A stretch of 64,000 nt of DNA from Lactobacillus panisapium (GCF_019469265.1 NZ_CP048268.1:244001-308000), one strand, 5' to 3'; counted from the stretch's first letter, positions 24,867-33,216 are shown. Numbers and translations: made by a program. Notes: generated by a model from the letters alone, not told the origin.

Positions 24867-25687
24867 AAGTCTTTATCTTAACGGCTTTAGCTTTTCTTTT
24901 GGGAATTGATGATGTTAGTACCAAGATGTTTCGCAGGCCGCTATTAATTGCACCAATTGTTGGTCTTATTTTAGGTAACTTGCAGGCTGGATTAGTCATT
25001 GGCGCTACGCTTGAAATTATGTGGATGGGCATTGGTGATGTCGGTGCATATATGGCACCAGACATAATTACGGGAACCATGATTAGTACTTCGCTTGCCA
25101 TCATGGGCAATAGTAATGGCTCAATTTCAACAATGGTGGCAACCGCAATTACTTTAGCCGTCCCGACCTCAATTTTGGCCCAGCAACTTCTCATTTTGAT
25201 TGAAACGATTAACTGTTCTTTGAATGGTTGGGCTAAACGGCTTGCTGATAATGCTGATGTTAAGGGGACTTATTGGCTTACTTGGCCACCAGCACTGTTA
25301 TATGGGTTCACAAGATCTTTTCCAACCTTTTTAGCTTTGCAATTTGGTGCCGGTGCAATTCAACAAGCGATTAATGATTTACCTAAATTCATTATTAATG
25401 GCTTGAGCACTGCGGGCTCGATTATTCCTGCGGTCGGAATCGCTTTGTTAATGATGACAATGCTAAAAAAGGGTGAACTATGGATGTTCGTTATTTTAGG
25501 CTTTGTGTTGTCTTCATATCTCAAGTTAGATATTTTACCGATTACGCTTATTGCACTCGTATTCGCATTCTTGTACGAACGGGCAACCCGTGAGCCAGCC
25601 GCTAAACCGGCAGCAAGTCAGGCGGTGCAAACAACTGGCACAATTACTAGTGACAGCGATGAAGATGAGGAGGATTACGACTTATGA
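24863..25687 (+). CDS. PTS EIIC, mannose/sorbose family
   Basis: 274 residues, seven to eight hydrophobic segments of the EII-Sor type ('LIAPIVGLILGNLQAGLVIGATLEIMWMGIGDVG', about residues 26-60). It has an acidic, disordered tail (SDEDEEDYDL). It forms the sugar channel with EIID and overlaps EIIB by four bases. Confidence 0.9.
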   Translation: MKVFILTALAFLLGIDDVSTKMFRRPLLIAPIVGLILGNLQAGLVIGATLEIMWMGIGDVGAYMAPDIITGTMISTSLAIMGNSNGSISTMVATAITLAVPTSILAQQLLILIETINCSLNGWAKRLADNADVKGTYWLTWPPALLYGFTRSFPTFLALQFGAGAIQQAINDLPKFIINGLSTAGSIIPAVGIALLMMTMLKKGELWMFVILGFVLSSYLKLDILPITLIALVFAFLYERATREPAAKPAASQAVQTTGTITSDSDEDEEDYDL

Positions 25688-26532
25688 CGGAAGAAAAGCT
25701 GACTGCACCGGAGCATAAATTAAACAACCGTGACATTTGGCGGATGTTTATGCGGTTGAATACAATGCGCATCACGCTTAACTATGAAACGCTGCAAGGA
25801 GTAGGCTTTATGCGTGCCATTGCTCCTGCTTTGGCTAAAATTTATCCTGATAAAAAAGATTTGTCCGAGGCGATGAAGCGGCACCTGGTTTTCTATAATT
25901 CTCATGTCAATTTTGATGCAGTCATTTTGGGATTATCTGCGGCCATGGAAGAAACAACGCCACCTGACGAAAAGGATGGCATTAACCCCTTAAAAACAGG
26001 GTTGATGGGTCCGTTGGCTGGTTTAGGCGACAGCCTAATTAAATTCACGTGGCTACCAATTGTTGGAAGTATCGGTGCTTCGATTGCTTTTGGTGGCAGC
26101 ATTTTTGGCCCAATCTTAATGTTTATTCTTTATAACGTGATTAACATGGGCGCGCGTTATTATGCTGTATCGTTTGGTTATAAAAAGGGAATTGACTTTT
26201 TAAATAATAACCAGCAAAGTGACGTTATTCAGCGCATTTCAACGATGGCAAATGTAGTCGGGTTGATGGTCGTTGGAGCATTAATTTCAACGGTTATTAA
26301 AGTCAAGACGCCATTAAAAATTGTGGTGCACTCTAATGTTTCAAGTAAAGTCGGTGGCAATGTAATTAGTTTGCAATCGATGTTTGATAAAATTATGCCG
26401 GGTTTGCTAAGCTTGCTAGTGACAGTGGCAGTTTATTATTTGCTAAAAAAGACCAACGGCAAGCATGCGGCTTTACTTATTATTTTGATGATGATTATTG
26501 TTGTTGGACTAACGTATTGCAAGATTCTTTAA
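25684..26532 (+). CDS. PTS EIID, mannose family
   Basis: 282 residues. 'RMFMRLNTMRITLNYETLQGVGF' and 'GLMGPLAGLGDSL' are EIID-Man (ManZ) signatures, with C-terminal membrane helices. It overlaps EIIC by four bases and ends the operon. No sugar-processing enzyme is encoded with the PTS, so the imported sugar cannot be deduced. Confidence 0.9.
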   Translation: MTEEKLTAPEHKLNNRDIWRMFMRLNTMRITLNYETLQGVGFMRAIAPALAKIYPDKKDLSEAMKRHLVFYNSHVNFDAVILGLSAAMEETTPPDEKDGINPLKTGLMGPLAGLGDSLIKFTWLPIVGSIGASIAFGGSIFGPILMFILYNVINMGARYYAVSFGYKKGIDFLNNNQQSDVIQRISTMANVVGLMVVGALISTVIKVKTPLKIVVHSNVSSKVGGNVISLQSMFDKIMPGLLSLLVTVAVYYLLKKTNGKHAALLIILMMIIVVGLTYCKIL

Positions 26533-26576
26533 TAAAAGTCAATGGCAATAAGTACTACCTGAAATCTTTGAAAGTG

Positions 26577-26605
26577 TTTACAATAAAAGATTTAAATGGT
26601 ATATT
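26577..26605 (+). promoter_or_regulatory. Promoter of a small-RNA candidate
   Basis: TTTACA (26577-26582), a 17-base spacer and TATATT (26600-26605), in a gene-free region. Confidence 0.5.
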
Positions 26606-26611
26606 TGTACT

Positions 26612-26686
26612 AAATAAGGACGTTACTTTTAGGAAGGCGTTACTTACAGTTTTTTACCTAACTAAACTGTGAGTAGCGCCTTTTTT
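26612..26686 (+). ncRNA. Candidate small RNA ending in a strong hairpin
   Basis: A predicted transcript of about 75 bases from the promoter at 26577. Its 3' part (26636-26680) forms a long stem: GGCGTTACT with AGTAGCGCC and ACAGTTT with AAACTGT, then six T. No ORF with a ribosome site fits inside. It could also be a leader that controls something downstream, or simply the PTS operon terminator with a chance promoter. Confidence 0.45.
26634..26686 (+). terminator. Terminator after the PTS operon
   Basis: Same hairpin as the 3' end of the small-RNA candidate. Its position 100 bases after EIID also fits termination of the PTS operon. Confidence 0.75.
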
Positions 26687-26716
26687 CTGGCGTTCATTAC
26701 AAAAGAGGTGATAAAT

Positions 26717-26743
26717 TTGGCAAATAAAAACTCCGATGAGTAA
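26717..26743 (+). CDS. Eight-codon minigene inside a terminator
   Basis: A strong AGAGGTGATAA ribosome site precedes TTG and eight codons (MANKNSDE, then TAA). The last codons and the stop lie in the left arm of the hairpin at 26731-26756. Either a remnant of a deleted gene whose start and terminator were joined, or a translated control element. Confidence 0.3.
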   Translation: MANKNSDE

Positions 26744-26763
26744 TTTACTCTCGGAGCTTTTTA
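26729..26763 (+). terminator. Terminator overlapping the minigene
   Basis: CTCCGA pairs with TCGGAG and inner GAGT with ACTC, followed by CTTTTTAG. Confidence 0.7.
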
Positions 26764-27011
26764 GTCTTTACTATTTAATTTACTTAGATTAATGATTTGT
26801 CCTAGGACTAATTGAATATTAACTAAATAAAAAGGCAATGCAGTATGTTTAGATAACCGCAAACCGTGATAAACACGTCGAACCTGTAAAAACATGAACT
26901 TGCAATACTAAAGAAGGTGACGTCCCTTTACCTCTTATTTCTTACAGCTTTCACTTTAGCAGTTTTATCAAGTCGGAAGGGTACTTTAGCCTTTATATAG
27001 CAAGATGTTTA
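26764..27011. other. Gene-free stretch, no clear content
   Basis: About 250 bases. I see a TTTGTCCTAGGACTAA palindrome-like piece (about 26795-26810) and, on the minus strand, a 30-codon open stretch ending near 26850 with no start or ribosome site. It may be a fossil of a lost gene or mobile element, but nothing is recognisable. Confidence 0.3.
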
Positions 27012-27602
27012 CTAGTCTTCCCACTTGCATAAAGTATATCCCTGATTAATTGCCTGTTGCAGCGTCATTTTCGTAATGTTGCCGTTAGCTGGCCGCAGGC
27101 CACGGCAATTAGGACTAAAGTGATACCTTCTTCCAGATGTAGGAGCAACATATACGGTTCGACTGTGATGGTCACTTGCGGCAGCTTGCTCTTTTTGAGC
27201 TTTTTGCTGCTTGCGTTGCTGTTGTCTGCGCTGCTTTTTTTGTAATTTAAGTTGTTTTTGCTTTTGCTGTCTGATAGCGGCTAGACGCTTTTGCTCAGCT
27301 TTTTGTCGTTGTTTTCTTTGCCGCTTTTGAGCATCTAACCGTTGCTGCTTCTTGCGTTCACGTTGCTTTTTTGCGGCTAATTGCTTTAGCCTTTTTGTTT
27401 GCTCTTTTTTCTTAGCAGCTAGTTGCTTACTTTTGGTTTTGGAAGCAGCCGTACTTTTTTGTTTGACTTGAGCAGATCGTGGCTCGGCTGGGTGGCTAGC
27501 AGCAGATTCAGAACTGCTCCTGAAAATATTAGCCGTCAAGATTACGATGACTGTTAATATCCAGAACCACCACTTCTTATAAAATGGTTTGTTAGTTTGC
27601 AT
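27012..27602 (-). CDS. Membrane-anchored protein with basic coiled coil and Cys domain
   Basis: 196 residues. One N-terminal membrane segment (about 10-27), then roughly 100 residues made almost only of Lys, Gln, Arg and Ala (predicted long coiled coil). A C-terminal domain of about 45 residues follows, with the pattern 'YVAPTSGRRYHFSPNCRGL...MTLQQAINQGYTLCKWED'. This small Cys/His domain recurs at the C-termini of many Firmicute surface and nuclease-like proteins and may bind zinc. Function unknown. The coiled coil could bind nucleic acid or teichoic acid. Confidence 0.7.
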   Translation of the reverse strand: MQTNKPFYKKWWFWILTVIVILTANIFRSSSESAASHPAEPRSAQVKQKSTAASKTKSKQLAAKKKEQTKRLKQLAAKKQRERKKQQRLDAQKRQRKQRQKAEQKRLAAIRQQKQKQLKLQKKQRRQQQRKQQKAQKEQAAASDHHSRTVYVAPTSGRRYHFSPNCRGLRPANGNITKMTLQQAINQGYTLCKWED

Positions 27603-27837
27603 AATTTACTCCCCTTTTAGATAACTGAAACCATTTTAAATAATCAAACCAGATATAGAAAATAATGTTGTGAAAATTCACTCATAAAATAATTACTTAG
27701 ACCAATTATCCAAAATAAACGGGTAATTGGTCTTTTGGTGCAAGAAATTGTAAAAAGCTGCAGTTTGCTTAGTGCAGTCACTTACATTGGATTGCAGTTA
27801 TTATCTAATTGAAAAGAGGAAAGCAGGTGAGAAAACC

Positions 27838-29976
27838 TTGTTATATCACGAATATTTGCTATTAAAAATATTGTTAAATTCAAACTCACTGTTGGGAATC
27901 GATCAGATTGTTGCCCAGCTTGAAACTACTAAAAGAACAGCTTATTCGGTAATTAATGGCGTAAATGTTTGGCTTGAAACACATGGCCTTGATCCGTTAA
28001 TGGTTGTGCGTACTCATGGCTATTATATTCAGCCAGCTGAAATTAAAAAGGTTAAATCGTGGCTTAGTTGGGATTTGGAAAATGGCAAGATTAAGTTGCC
28101 ACCACCTGCGCGAATTGCGGTAATTGAATTCACTTTGCTATGCAAAAAAAATCCGGTCACGTTGCAATACTTAAATGATTTAAATGGGGTAACAACTAGA
28201 ACAACTCGTAGTGATCTTGCACAAGTTAAAGCAGAAATTGAAAAAAGAAACTTAACCCTAAGCCTGCATGAGCATGGCTACCAAATAACTGGCTTAGAAG
28301 AGGAAAGCAGAAAATTCGCTGTCCAAAAGCTAGCCAATATTCAGGACACAATCGTTTATGACAAAATCGCGGGGTATCTTGACTTGGATACTAAGGATAA
28401 GCTGCAAATTGAGCAAATGCTCTTAAGTTTGGAACAAAATTCGGGCTGCTATTTAACGGATGAATCAATTTTTCAAGTAAAAGAATATATTTGCTTTGCC
28501 ATAACTAGGTACCGGCAGGGACACTATTTAACACCAATTGGCCAAACAAAACGGCAGCTGGCGGATGAATCTAGTGAAACCAGTACTGCTGTTAGAAGTC
28601 TGTTGTCGCACTTGGGCGTTTCAGACCAACATTTACAGGCTGAAAGTCAACTACTGTTGAAAATTATTGATTCTAGGCAGATTAGCAAGACCAGTAAAAA
28701 AATTAGTTCACAAAAAATATCACAGATAGCAACAGAGATTATTAGAAACTTCTCGGTTATTTCCGGAATTGATTTAGTTAATAGTTCGAATTTACAAAAA
28801 GCACTGACAACGCATTTGATTGCAGCCAAAAGACGGGTCGAAGATAATGTGCAATTTTTAAATTCGAGTCTGATTAACGTTAAAAGCAAGTATCCGGAGA
28901 TTTATTTTTTAACTAAAAAAGCTGTTTATCCTTTTGAACAATATCTAAATCAGTCACTGACTACAGATGAAATTGAACTGATTGCCATCTATTTTGGCGG
29001 TGAAATTGAGTTGCGCAATCATCTAGCCGATCAAGAAGCGCGTAAAAAAGTAGTGCTTGTCTGTGGTAGTGGAGTTGGCACATCGCGTTTGTTGAAAATT
29101 CAGTTGGAACAGTTATTTCCAAAGCAGCTGCAGATTAGCGTTGTTACCAAACAAGATTACGAGGAACTTGCCAGTCTTAATGCAGATGTAGTAATTGCGA
29201 CCTTGCCTGTAACCAGCAAGGGACCACCAATTATTAATATTAATCGCATTTTAACGGATTATGATTTACAGACGATAAAGCAATCTTTGCTGGCACAGCC
29301 TGTTGATTCTGCTACTTTGCATAATTCGCCAGCAGTAAAGACAACGCAAGTGTTGGATATTGTGAGCGAGTTTGCCCAAGTTAAGGATTTTCCCGGCCTT
29401 ACAACTGCGTTACAGAGCTATTTTGCTAAACGCGGTAAACCGGTTAAGAAAAAGCAGCCTTTTTTACCTAGTCTTAGTGAACTGTTGCCATCAAACCGAA
29501 TTGTTTTCACGACTAAGCGGTGCACGTGGCCAGAAGCCGTTGAACTTGCTGGTAAATTATTGCAGCGCGATCAAGTTATAGACGGACAATATGTGACTAA
29601 AATGCGGCAGCAAATCGATCGGTATGGACCCTATATGCGAATTATGGATGACGTAATGCTGCTTCACGCCAAACCGGATCAACCATGTAAGTATTCGCGC
29701 CCGGGGATGAGCTTAGTTTGCTTTAAGTACCCGGTTGATTTTGGCCAACAAGTTAAAGCCAAATATGTGTTTAGTTTATATGCACCGGCGGGCCAATCGC
29801 ACTTAAAGGCATTAACGCAATTGACGGAAATTTTTTCTAAGCAAAAATTATTAGAGCAATTTAGAAATTCAAGAACAGCAGCCGAGTTAGAGCGCTTGTT
29901 CAGTACAGTTATGAAAGGAGATGAGAAAGTAAGTGACGCCGCTAATAATGCCGGAGCTAGTTCAACTGAATGTTGA
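27838..29976 (+). CDS. PRD-containing transcriptional regulator of the MtlR/LicR type
   Basis: 712 residues from TTG 27838. N-terminal helix-turn-helix region, a second winged helix, two PTS regulation domains, an EIIB-Gat-like domain ('VVLVCGSGVGTSRLL') and a C-terminal EIIA domain with 'MLLHAKPDQP' as the active-His region. In PRD2 the first conserved His is present ('LTTHLIAAKRR') but the usual second one is Tyr ('IAIYFGGEIE'), so phosphorylation control may be altered. The TTG has AGGTGA seven bases ahead; a GTG at 27772 is the alternative but has no ribosome site. It overlaps the next gene and presumably activates this operon. Confidence 0.85.
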   Translation: MLYHEYLLLKILLNSNSLLGIDQIVAQLETTKRTAYSVINGVNVWLETHGLDPLMVVRTHGYYIQPAEIKKVKSWLSWDLENGKIKLPPPARIAVIEFTLLCKKNPVTLQYLNDLNGVTTRTTRSDLAQVKAEIEKRNLTLSLHEHGYQITGLEEESRKFAVQKLANIQDTIVYDKIAGYLDLDTKDKLQIEQMLLSLEQNSGCYLTDESIFQVKEYICFAITRYRQGHYLTPIGQTKRQLADESSETSTAVRSLLSHLGVSDQHLQAESQLLLKIIDSRQISKTSKKISSQKISQIATEIIRNFSVISGIDLVNSSNLQKALTTHLIAAKRRVEDNVQFLNSSLINVKSKYPEIYFLTKKAVYPFEQYLNQSLTTDEIELIAIYFGGEIELRNHLADQEARKKVVLVCGSGVGTSRLLKIQLEQLFPKQLQISVVTKQDYEELASLNADVVIATLPVTSKGPPIININRILTDYDLQTIKQSLLAQPVDSATLHNSPAVKTTQVLDIVSEFAQVKDFPGLTTALQSYFAKRGKPVKKKQPFLPSLSELLPSNRIVFTTKRCTWPEAVELAGKLLQRDQVIDGQYVTKMRQQIDRYGPYMRIMDDVMLLHAKPDQPCKYSRPGMSLVCFKYPVDFGQQVKAKYVFSLYAPAGQSHLKALTQLTEIFSKQKLLEQFRNSRTAAELERLFSTVMKGDEKVSDAANNAGASSTEC

Positions 29977-30385
29977 TGCCAAAGACTGGCGGGATGCTAT
30001 TTACCAATCGGGTGCCCCACTTGTTAAAAAGCACTTGATTACTAAAAATTATTTGGATAGTGTCATTAAAATTGCCGAAGAAACCGGACCATATATTGTT
30101 TTTATGCCTCATGTGGCGTTGTCACATGCCAAAACGGAAGATGGCGCACTGGGAGATGGCATTGGGTTAACGGTTTTGAGAAATCCCGTCCTGTTTGGTA
30201 ATAAAAGCAACGATCCAGTTAAATATATTTTTACTTTAAGTTCGCTTAAGCCTGATGGCCACCTAGAGCAAATGGCTCGGTTAGTTAATCTGCTATCCAA
30301 GAAGGACTTTTTTCAAAGAGTAGCACAAGCAACTACTGTGCAAGAAATTATTAAAGTTATAGATGATATTGAAGGAGAAAAATAA
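29933..30385 (+). CDS. PTS EIIA, fructose/mannitol-ascorbate type
   Basis: 150 residues, PTS_EIIA_2 family. 'GPYIVFMPHVALSHAKTEDGA' contains the active His65. GTG start after AAAGGAGATGAG, overlapping the regulator by 44 bases. It pairs with the EIIB and SgaT-type EIIC that follow. Confidence 0.88.
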   Translation: MTPLIMPELVQLNVDAKDWRDAIYQSGAPLVKKHLITKNYLDSVIKIAEETGPYIVFMPHVALSHAKTEDGALGDGIGLTVLRNPVLFGNKSNDPVKYIFTLSSLKPDGHLEQMARLVNLLSKKDFFQRVAQATTVQEIIKVIDDIEGEK

Positions 30386-30386
30386 G

Positions 30387-30665
30387 ATGAAAAAAGCAAT
30401 TATTACGTGTCGTGCAGGCATGGGTACAAGTACAATGCTAACGGTTCAGGTAAAAAACGTTGCTAAGAAAAATAATTGGGAGCTGGAAGTTAATCACACC
30501 AGTCTTGATGGCGTTGGCAGCTTTAATGGCGACTTTATTATTGCCTTGAGCGATGTCGCGGATGATCTCCGGGCCAAAAGAAAAGATATTCCAATTGTGG
30601 GGATTAAAAACATGATGGATCAAGATGAAATCACCCAAAAATTGGCACCGTTAATGGAAAGTTAG
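30387..30665 (+). CDS. PTS EIIB, ascorbate/lactose-like
   Basis: 92 residues. 'AIITCRAGMGTS' with the phosphorylated Cys8 at the N-terminus. I chose the ATG at 30387 with GAAGGAGA seven bases ahead; upstream in-frame residues lie in the EIIA gene. Similar in type to UlaB at 39403 but clearly distinct. Confidence 0.88.
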   Translation: MKKAIITCRAGMGTSTMLTVQVKNVAKKNNWELEVNHTSLDGVGSFNGDFIIALSDVADDLRAKRKDIPIVGIKNMMDQDEITQKLAPLMES

Positions 30666-30679
30666 AGAGGTGGTATTGA

Positions 30680-31945
30680 ATGTTAAATTTTATTATTAGT
30701 TTTCTGAGTCAACCGGCCGTATTACTAGGTTGTGTGGCGTTTATCGGTCTAGTTGCACAAAAAGACAAGGATTGGACAGATGTAACTAAAGGAACAGCTA
30801 AAACCGTAATTGGTTTTTTAATCTTTGGTATTGGTTCAAGTACATTAACTGGCGTTCTGCAGAATTTTAATGTTCTCTTTCAATCAGCGTTTCATATCCA
30901 CGGCTTGATTGCATCACCTGAAGCCGCAACTGCGGCGGCGCAGACTAAGTACGGCTTTGTAGTTGCCTTAATTTTAATTTTGGGCTTTGCAATGAATATC
31001 GTGTTTGCCCGAATTACGCCGTTTAAAAACATTTTCTTCACGGGCCAGCACAGCTTATATTTTGCTTGTGTTTTAGGACTGGTTTTGAAGTTTAGCGGAC
31101 TCAGCAACACTTGGGCAATCATTATTGGAGGCATTATCTTAGGACTTTGTGCCAGTGCCTTACCAGAGCTTTGCCAGCCGTTTATGCGAAAAATAACGGG
31201 TAATGATAATCAAGCGATTGGTCATTACAACATGTTTGGTTACGCCTTGTCAGGAGCAATTGGCTTATTATTTAAAAAACATCAAGATGAAACTACTGAA
31301 AACTTTAAGTTACCGAAGTCATTATCAATTTTTAAAGACTTTTTGATGGGGCTGGCAATCGTAATGCTTATCCTATTTTATTTTTCGGCTTTAGTTGCTG
31401 GCCCGGTAGTAACTGGAAAATTGGCAGGACCTGTTGATTGGCTTGTTTATCCGTTTATTCAGGCGATGACCTTCACGGCAGGAATGGGCGTATTAATGTA
31501 TGGTGTCGGCATGTTCTTAGAGGAAATCACCAATGCGTTCGTAGCGATTTCAACTAAATTTATCCCCGGCTCGCGGCCAGCGCTTGATGTCCCAACTGTT
31601 TTCCCATTTGTCCCAACCGCTGTTTTGATTGGCTTTGTTAGCTCATATGCAGCTGGATTAGTTGCAATCGGAATTATGGTTCTTTTGCACAGTCCGATTA
31701 TTATTATTCCGGCAGCACATATTTGCTTTTTCTCTGGCGGAACTGCTGCTATCTTTGGCAATTCAACTGGTGGCTGGCGTGGCGCCATTGCAGGTTCGTT
31801 CGTAGTTGGGCTGCTATTAGCTTTTCTGCCGTTAATTTTAGTTCCCGTCTTTCAGCAGATGGGAATTAATAGCTCAACATTTCCAAACATCGACTATAAT
31901 ATCGTCGGCTCGCTGCTCCACGGCATTTTACAGTTAGTTCATTAG
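30680..31945 (+). CDS. PTS EIIC, SgaT/UlaA ascorbate family
   Basis: 421 residues, about eleven membrane segments of the EIIC-SgaT family ('FIIGLVAQKDKDWTDVTKGTAKTVIGFL'-like start, 'HSPIIIIPAAHICFFSGGTAAIFGN'). Shorter than the true UlaA at 37889 (498). Known members transport L-ascorbate. The neighbouring enzymes do not match ascorbate breakdown, so another acidic sugar is likely. Confidence 0.88.
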   Translation: MLNFIISFLSQPAVLLGCVAFIGLVAQKDKDWTDVTKGTAKTVIGFLIFGIGSSTLTGVLQNFNVLFQSAFHIHGLIASPEAATAAAQTKYGFVVALILILGFAMNIVFARITPFKNIFFTGQHSLYFACVLGLVLKFSGLSNTWAIIIGGIILGLCASALPELCQPFMRKITGNDNQAIGHYNMFGYALSGAIGLLFKKHQDETTENFKLPKSLSIFKDFLMGLAIVMLILFYFSALVAGPVVTGKLAGPVDWLVYPFIQAMTFTAGMGVLMYGVGMFLEEITNAFVAISTKFIPGSRPALDVPTVFPFVPTAVLIGFVSSYAAGLVAIGIMVLLHSPIIIIPAAHICFFSGGTAAIFGNSTGGWRGAIAGSFVVGLLLAFLPLILVPVFQQMGINSSTFPNIDYNIVGSLLHGILQLVH

Positions 31946-31955
31946 AGGTGCTTAA

Positions 31956-32588
31956 ATGTTACAAAAAAATAGTTATGTTCAGCAAATTAGCGACTTAAAT
32001 ATTATGGCCGTAGTAAGAGACACCCCTGAAGAAACATTAAGAATTGCGCAAGCTTGTTTAAAAGGAGGCGTAAAAGCAATTGAAGTCAGTTTTACGGTGT
32101 CAACTGCTTTACGGTCTTTGACAAAAATCAGTGATGAATTGCCGGAAATGGTTGCTTGTGCCGGCACGGTATTAGATGCGGCAACCGCCCGTTTAGCTAT
32201 TCTTAGTGGGGCAAAACTAATTCTGTCTCCGGCTTTTAGTCAGGAAGTAGCTGAAGTGTGCAATTTGTACCAAGTTCCTTATGCTCCGGGATGCAACAGC
32301 ATGACTGAAATTACCACAGCTTTACGTGCCGGTGCTTCTTTTATCAAAGTATTCCCCGGTTCGGCTCTAGGTGGGACTAAAGAAATAACGACAATTAAAA
32401 CACCGATTCCGTTTATGCCGCTTCTTGTTTCTGGGGGAGCCACACTAGCTAATTATCGGGACTTCTTGCTTGCTGGAGCTGACTGTGTAAGTTTTGGCTC
32501 AGCTTTAACAGGTGACTCTGAAAAAATAACCAAAAATGCACTGTTGCTAAATAAGACATTGAGCAATTTTCGAATAGACAAGAGGTAA
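31956..32588 (+). CDS. KDPG/KHG aldolase-like class I aldolase
   Basis: 210 residues, Aldolase_6 (Eda) family. Glu43 in 'GVKAIEVSFT' and the Schiff-base Lys131 in 'FIKVFPGSALGG' are conserved, as are Arg21 and 'AGTVLD'. Family members cleave 2-keto-3-deoxy-6-phosphogluconate to pyruvate and glyceraldehyde-3-phosphate, or related keto acids. It lies in the PTS operon without a dehydratase. This suggests that the imported compound, or a simple product of it, is already a 2-keto-3-deoxy acid phosphate. Confidence 0.88.
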   Translation: MLQKNSYVQQISDLNIMAVVRDTPEETLRIAQACLKGGVKAIEVSFTVSTALRSLTKISDELPEMVACAGTVLDAATARLAILSGAKLILSPAFSQEVAEVCNLYQVPYAPGCNSMTEITTALRAGASFIKVFPGSALGGTKEITTIKTPIPFMPLLVSGGATLANYRDFLLAGADCVSFGSALTGDSEKITKNALLLNKTLSNFRIDKR

Positions 32589-32590
32589 AA

Positions 32591-33202
32591 ATGGATATTA
32601 TTACTAATATTTGTGCTGTGGTTAATGATGAAGCAACAGCTTTAAAGCAAGTTGAAGCAAGCATCAGGCATAATAATGAAGATTATCTAGAACTAGTTAA
32701 GCAAATTATTGCCTTAAACGGGCGACTGATATTTACCGGTGTGGGTAAGTCTGGTCATATTGGACGAAAATTAGCGGCAACATTTGCGAGCATGGGAACA
32801 CCAGCATTTTTTGTTCATGCCACTGAGGCAATGCACGGTGATTTAGGCATGATTACCCCTAATGACCTAGTAATTGCTATTTCAAATTCTGGTGAAACAA
32901 AAGAAACAACCACTGTCATTGCGCCAATTCACAGAATAGGTGCAAAGGTGGCCGCTTTAACTGGTAATAAAAACTCGTTACTGGCACGGGAATGCGACTA
33001 TTTAATATTAGTTCATGTTGCGCGAGAGGCAGATCAGTACAATTTGGCGCCAACCAATAGCTCAACAGCCGCTTTAGCCGTAGGCGATGCTATTGCGTTA
33101 ACAGTTGCCAAGGCTAAAGGCTTTTCCGAAAAGGATTTTGGGATGTTGCACCCTGGTGGCAGTTTAGGTAAGCGATTGGTTCAAGAAGGCGTAATTAAGT
33201 AA
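32591..33202 (+). CDS. SIS-domain sugar isomerase, KpsF/GutQ-like arabinose-5-phosphate isomerase without CBS domains
   Basis: 203 residues. 'GVGKSGHIGRKLAATFASMGTPAFFVHATEAMHGDLGM' (about 50-87) matches the KpsF/GutQ/KdsD signature almost residue for residue, and the C-terminal 'LHPGGSLGKRL' fits too. Known members interconvert D-ribulose-5-phosphate and D-arabinose-5-phosphate. The two CBS domains of KdsD are absent, so only the catalytic SIS domain is kept. A Gram-positive without LPS has no biosynthetic need for this reaction, which points to a catabolic role. Confidence 0.82.
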   Translation: MDIITNICAVVNDEATALKQVEASIRHNNEDYLELVKQIIALNGRLIFTGVGKSGHIGRKLAATFASMGTPAFFVHATEAMHGDLGMITPNDLVIAISNSGETKETTTVIAPIHRIGAKVAALTGNKNSLLARECDYLILVHVAREADQYNLAPTNSSTAALAVGDAIALTVAKAKGFSEKDFGMLHPGGSLGKRLVQEGVIK

Positions 33203-33216
33203 AGCAGGAGGTAATA

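Noticed and set aside
26820..26960. Insertion-sequence remnant
   Set aside because: A minus-strand 30-codon open stretch is too short and has no recognisable transposase motif or terminal repeats.
28647..28889. Antisense ORF in the PRD regulator gene
   Set aside because: No ribosome site, low-complexity residues; a shadow of the real gene.
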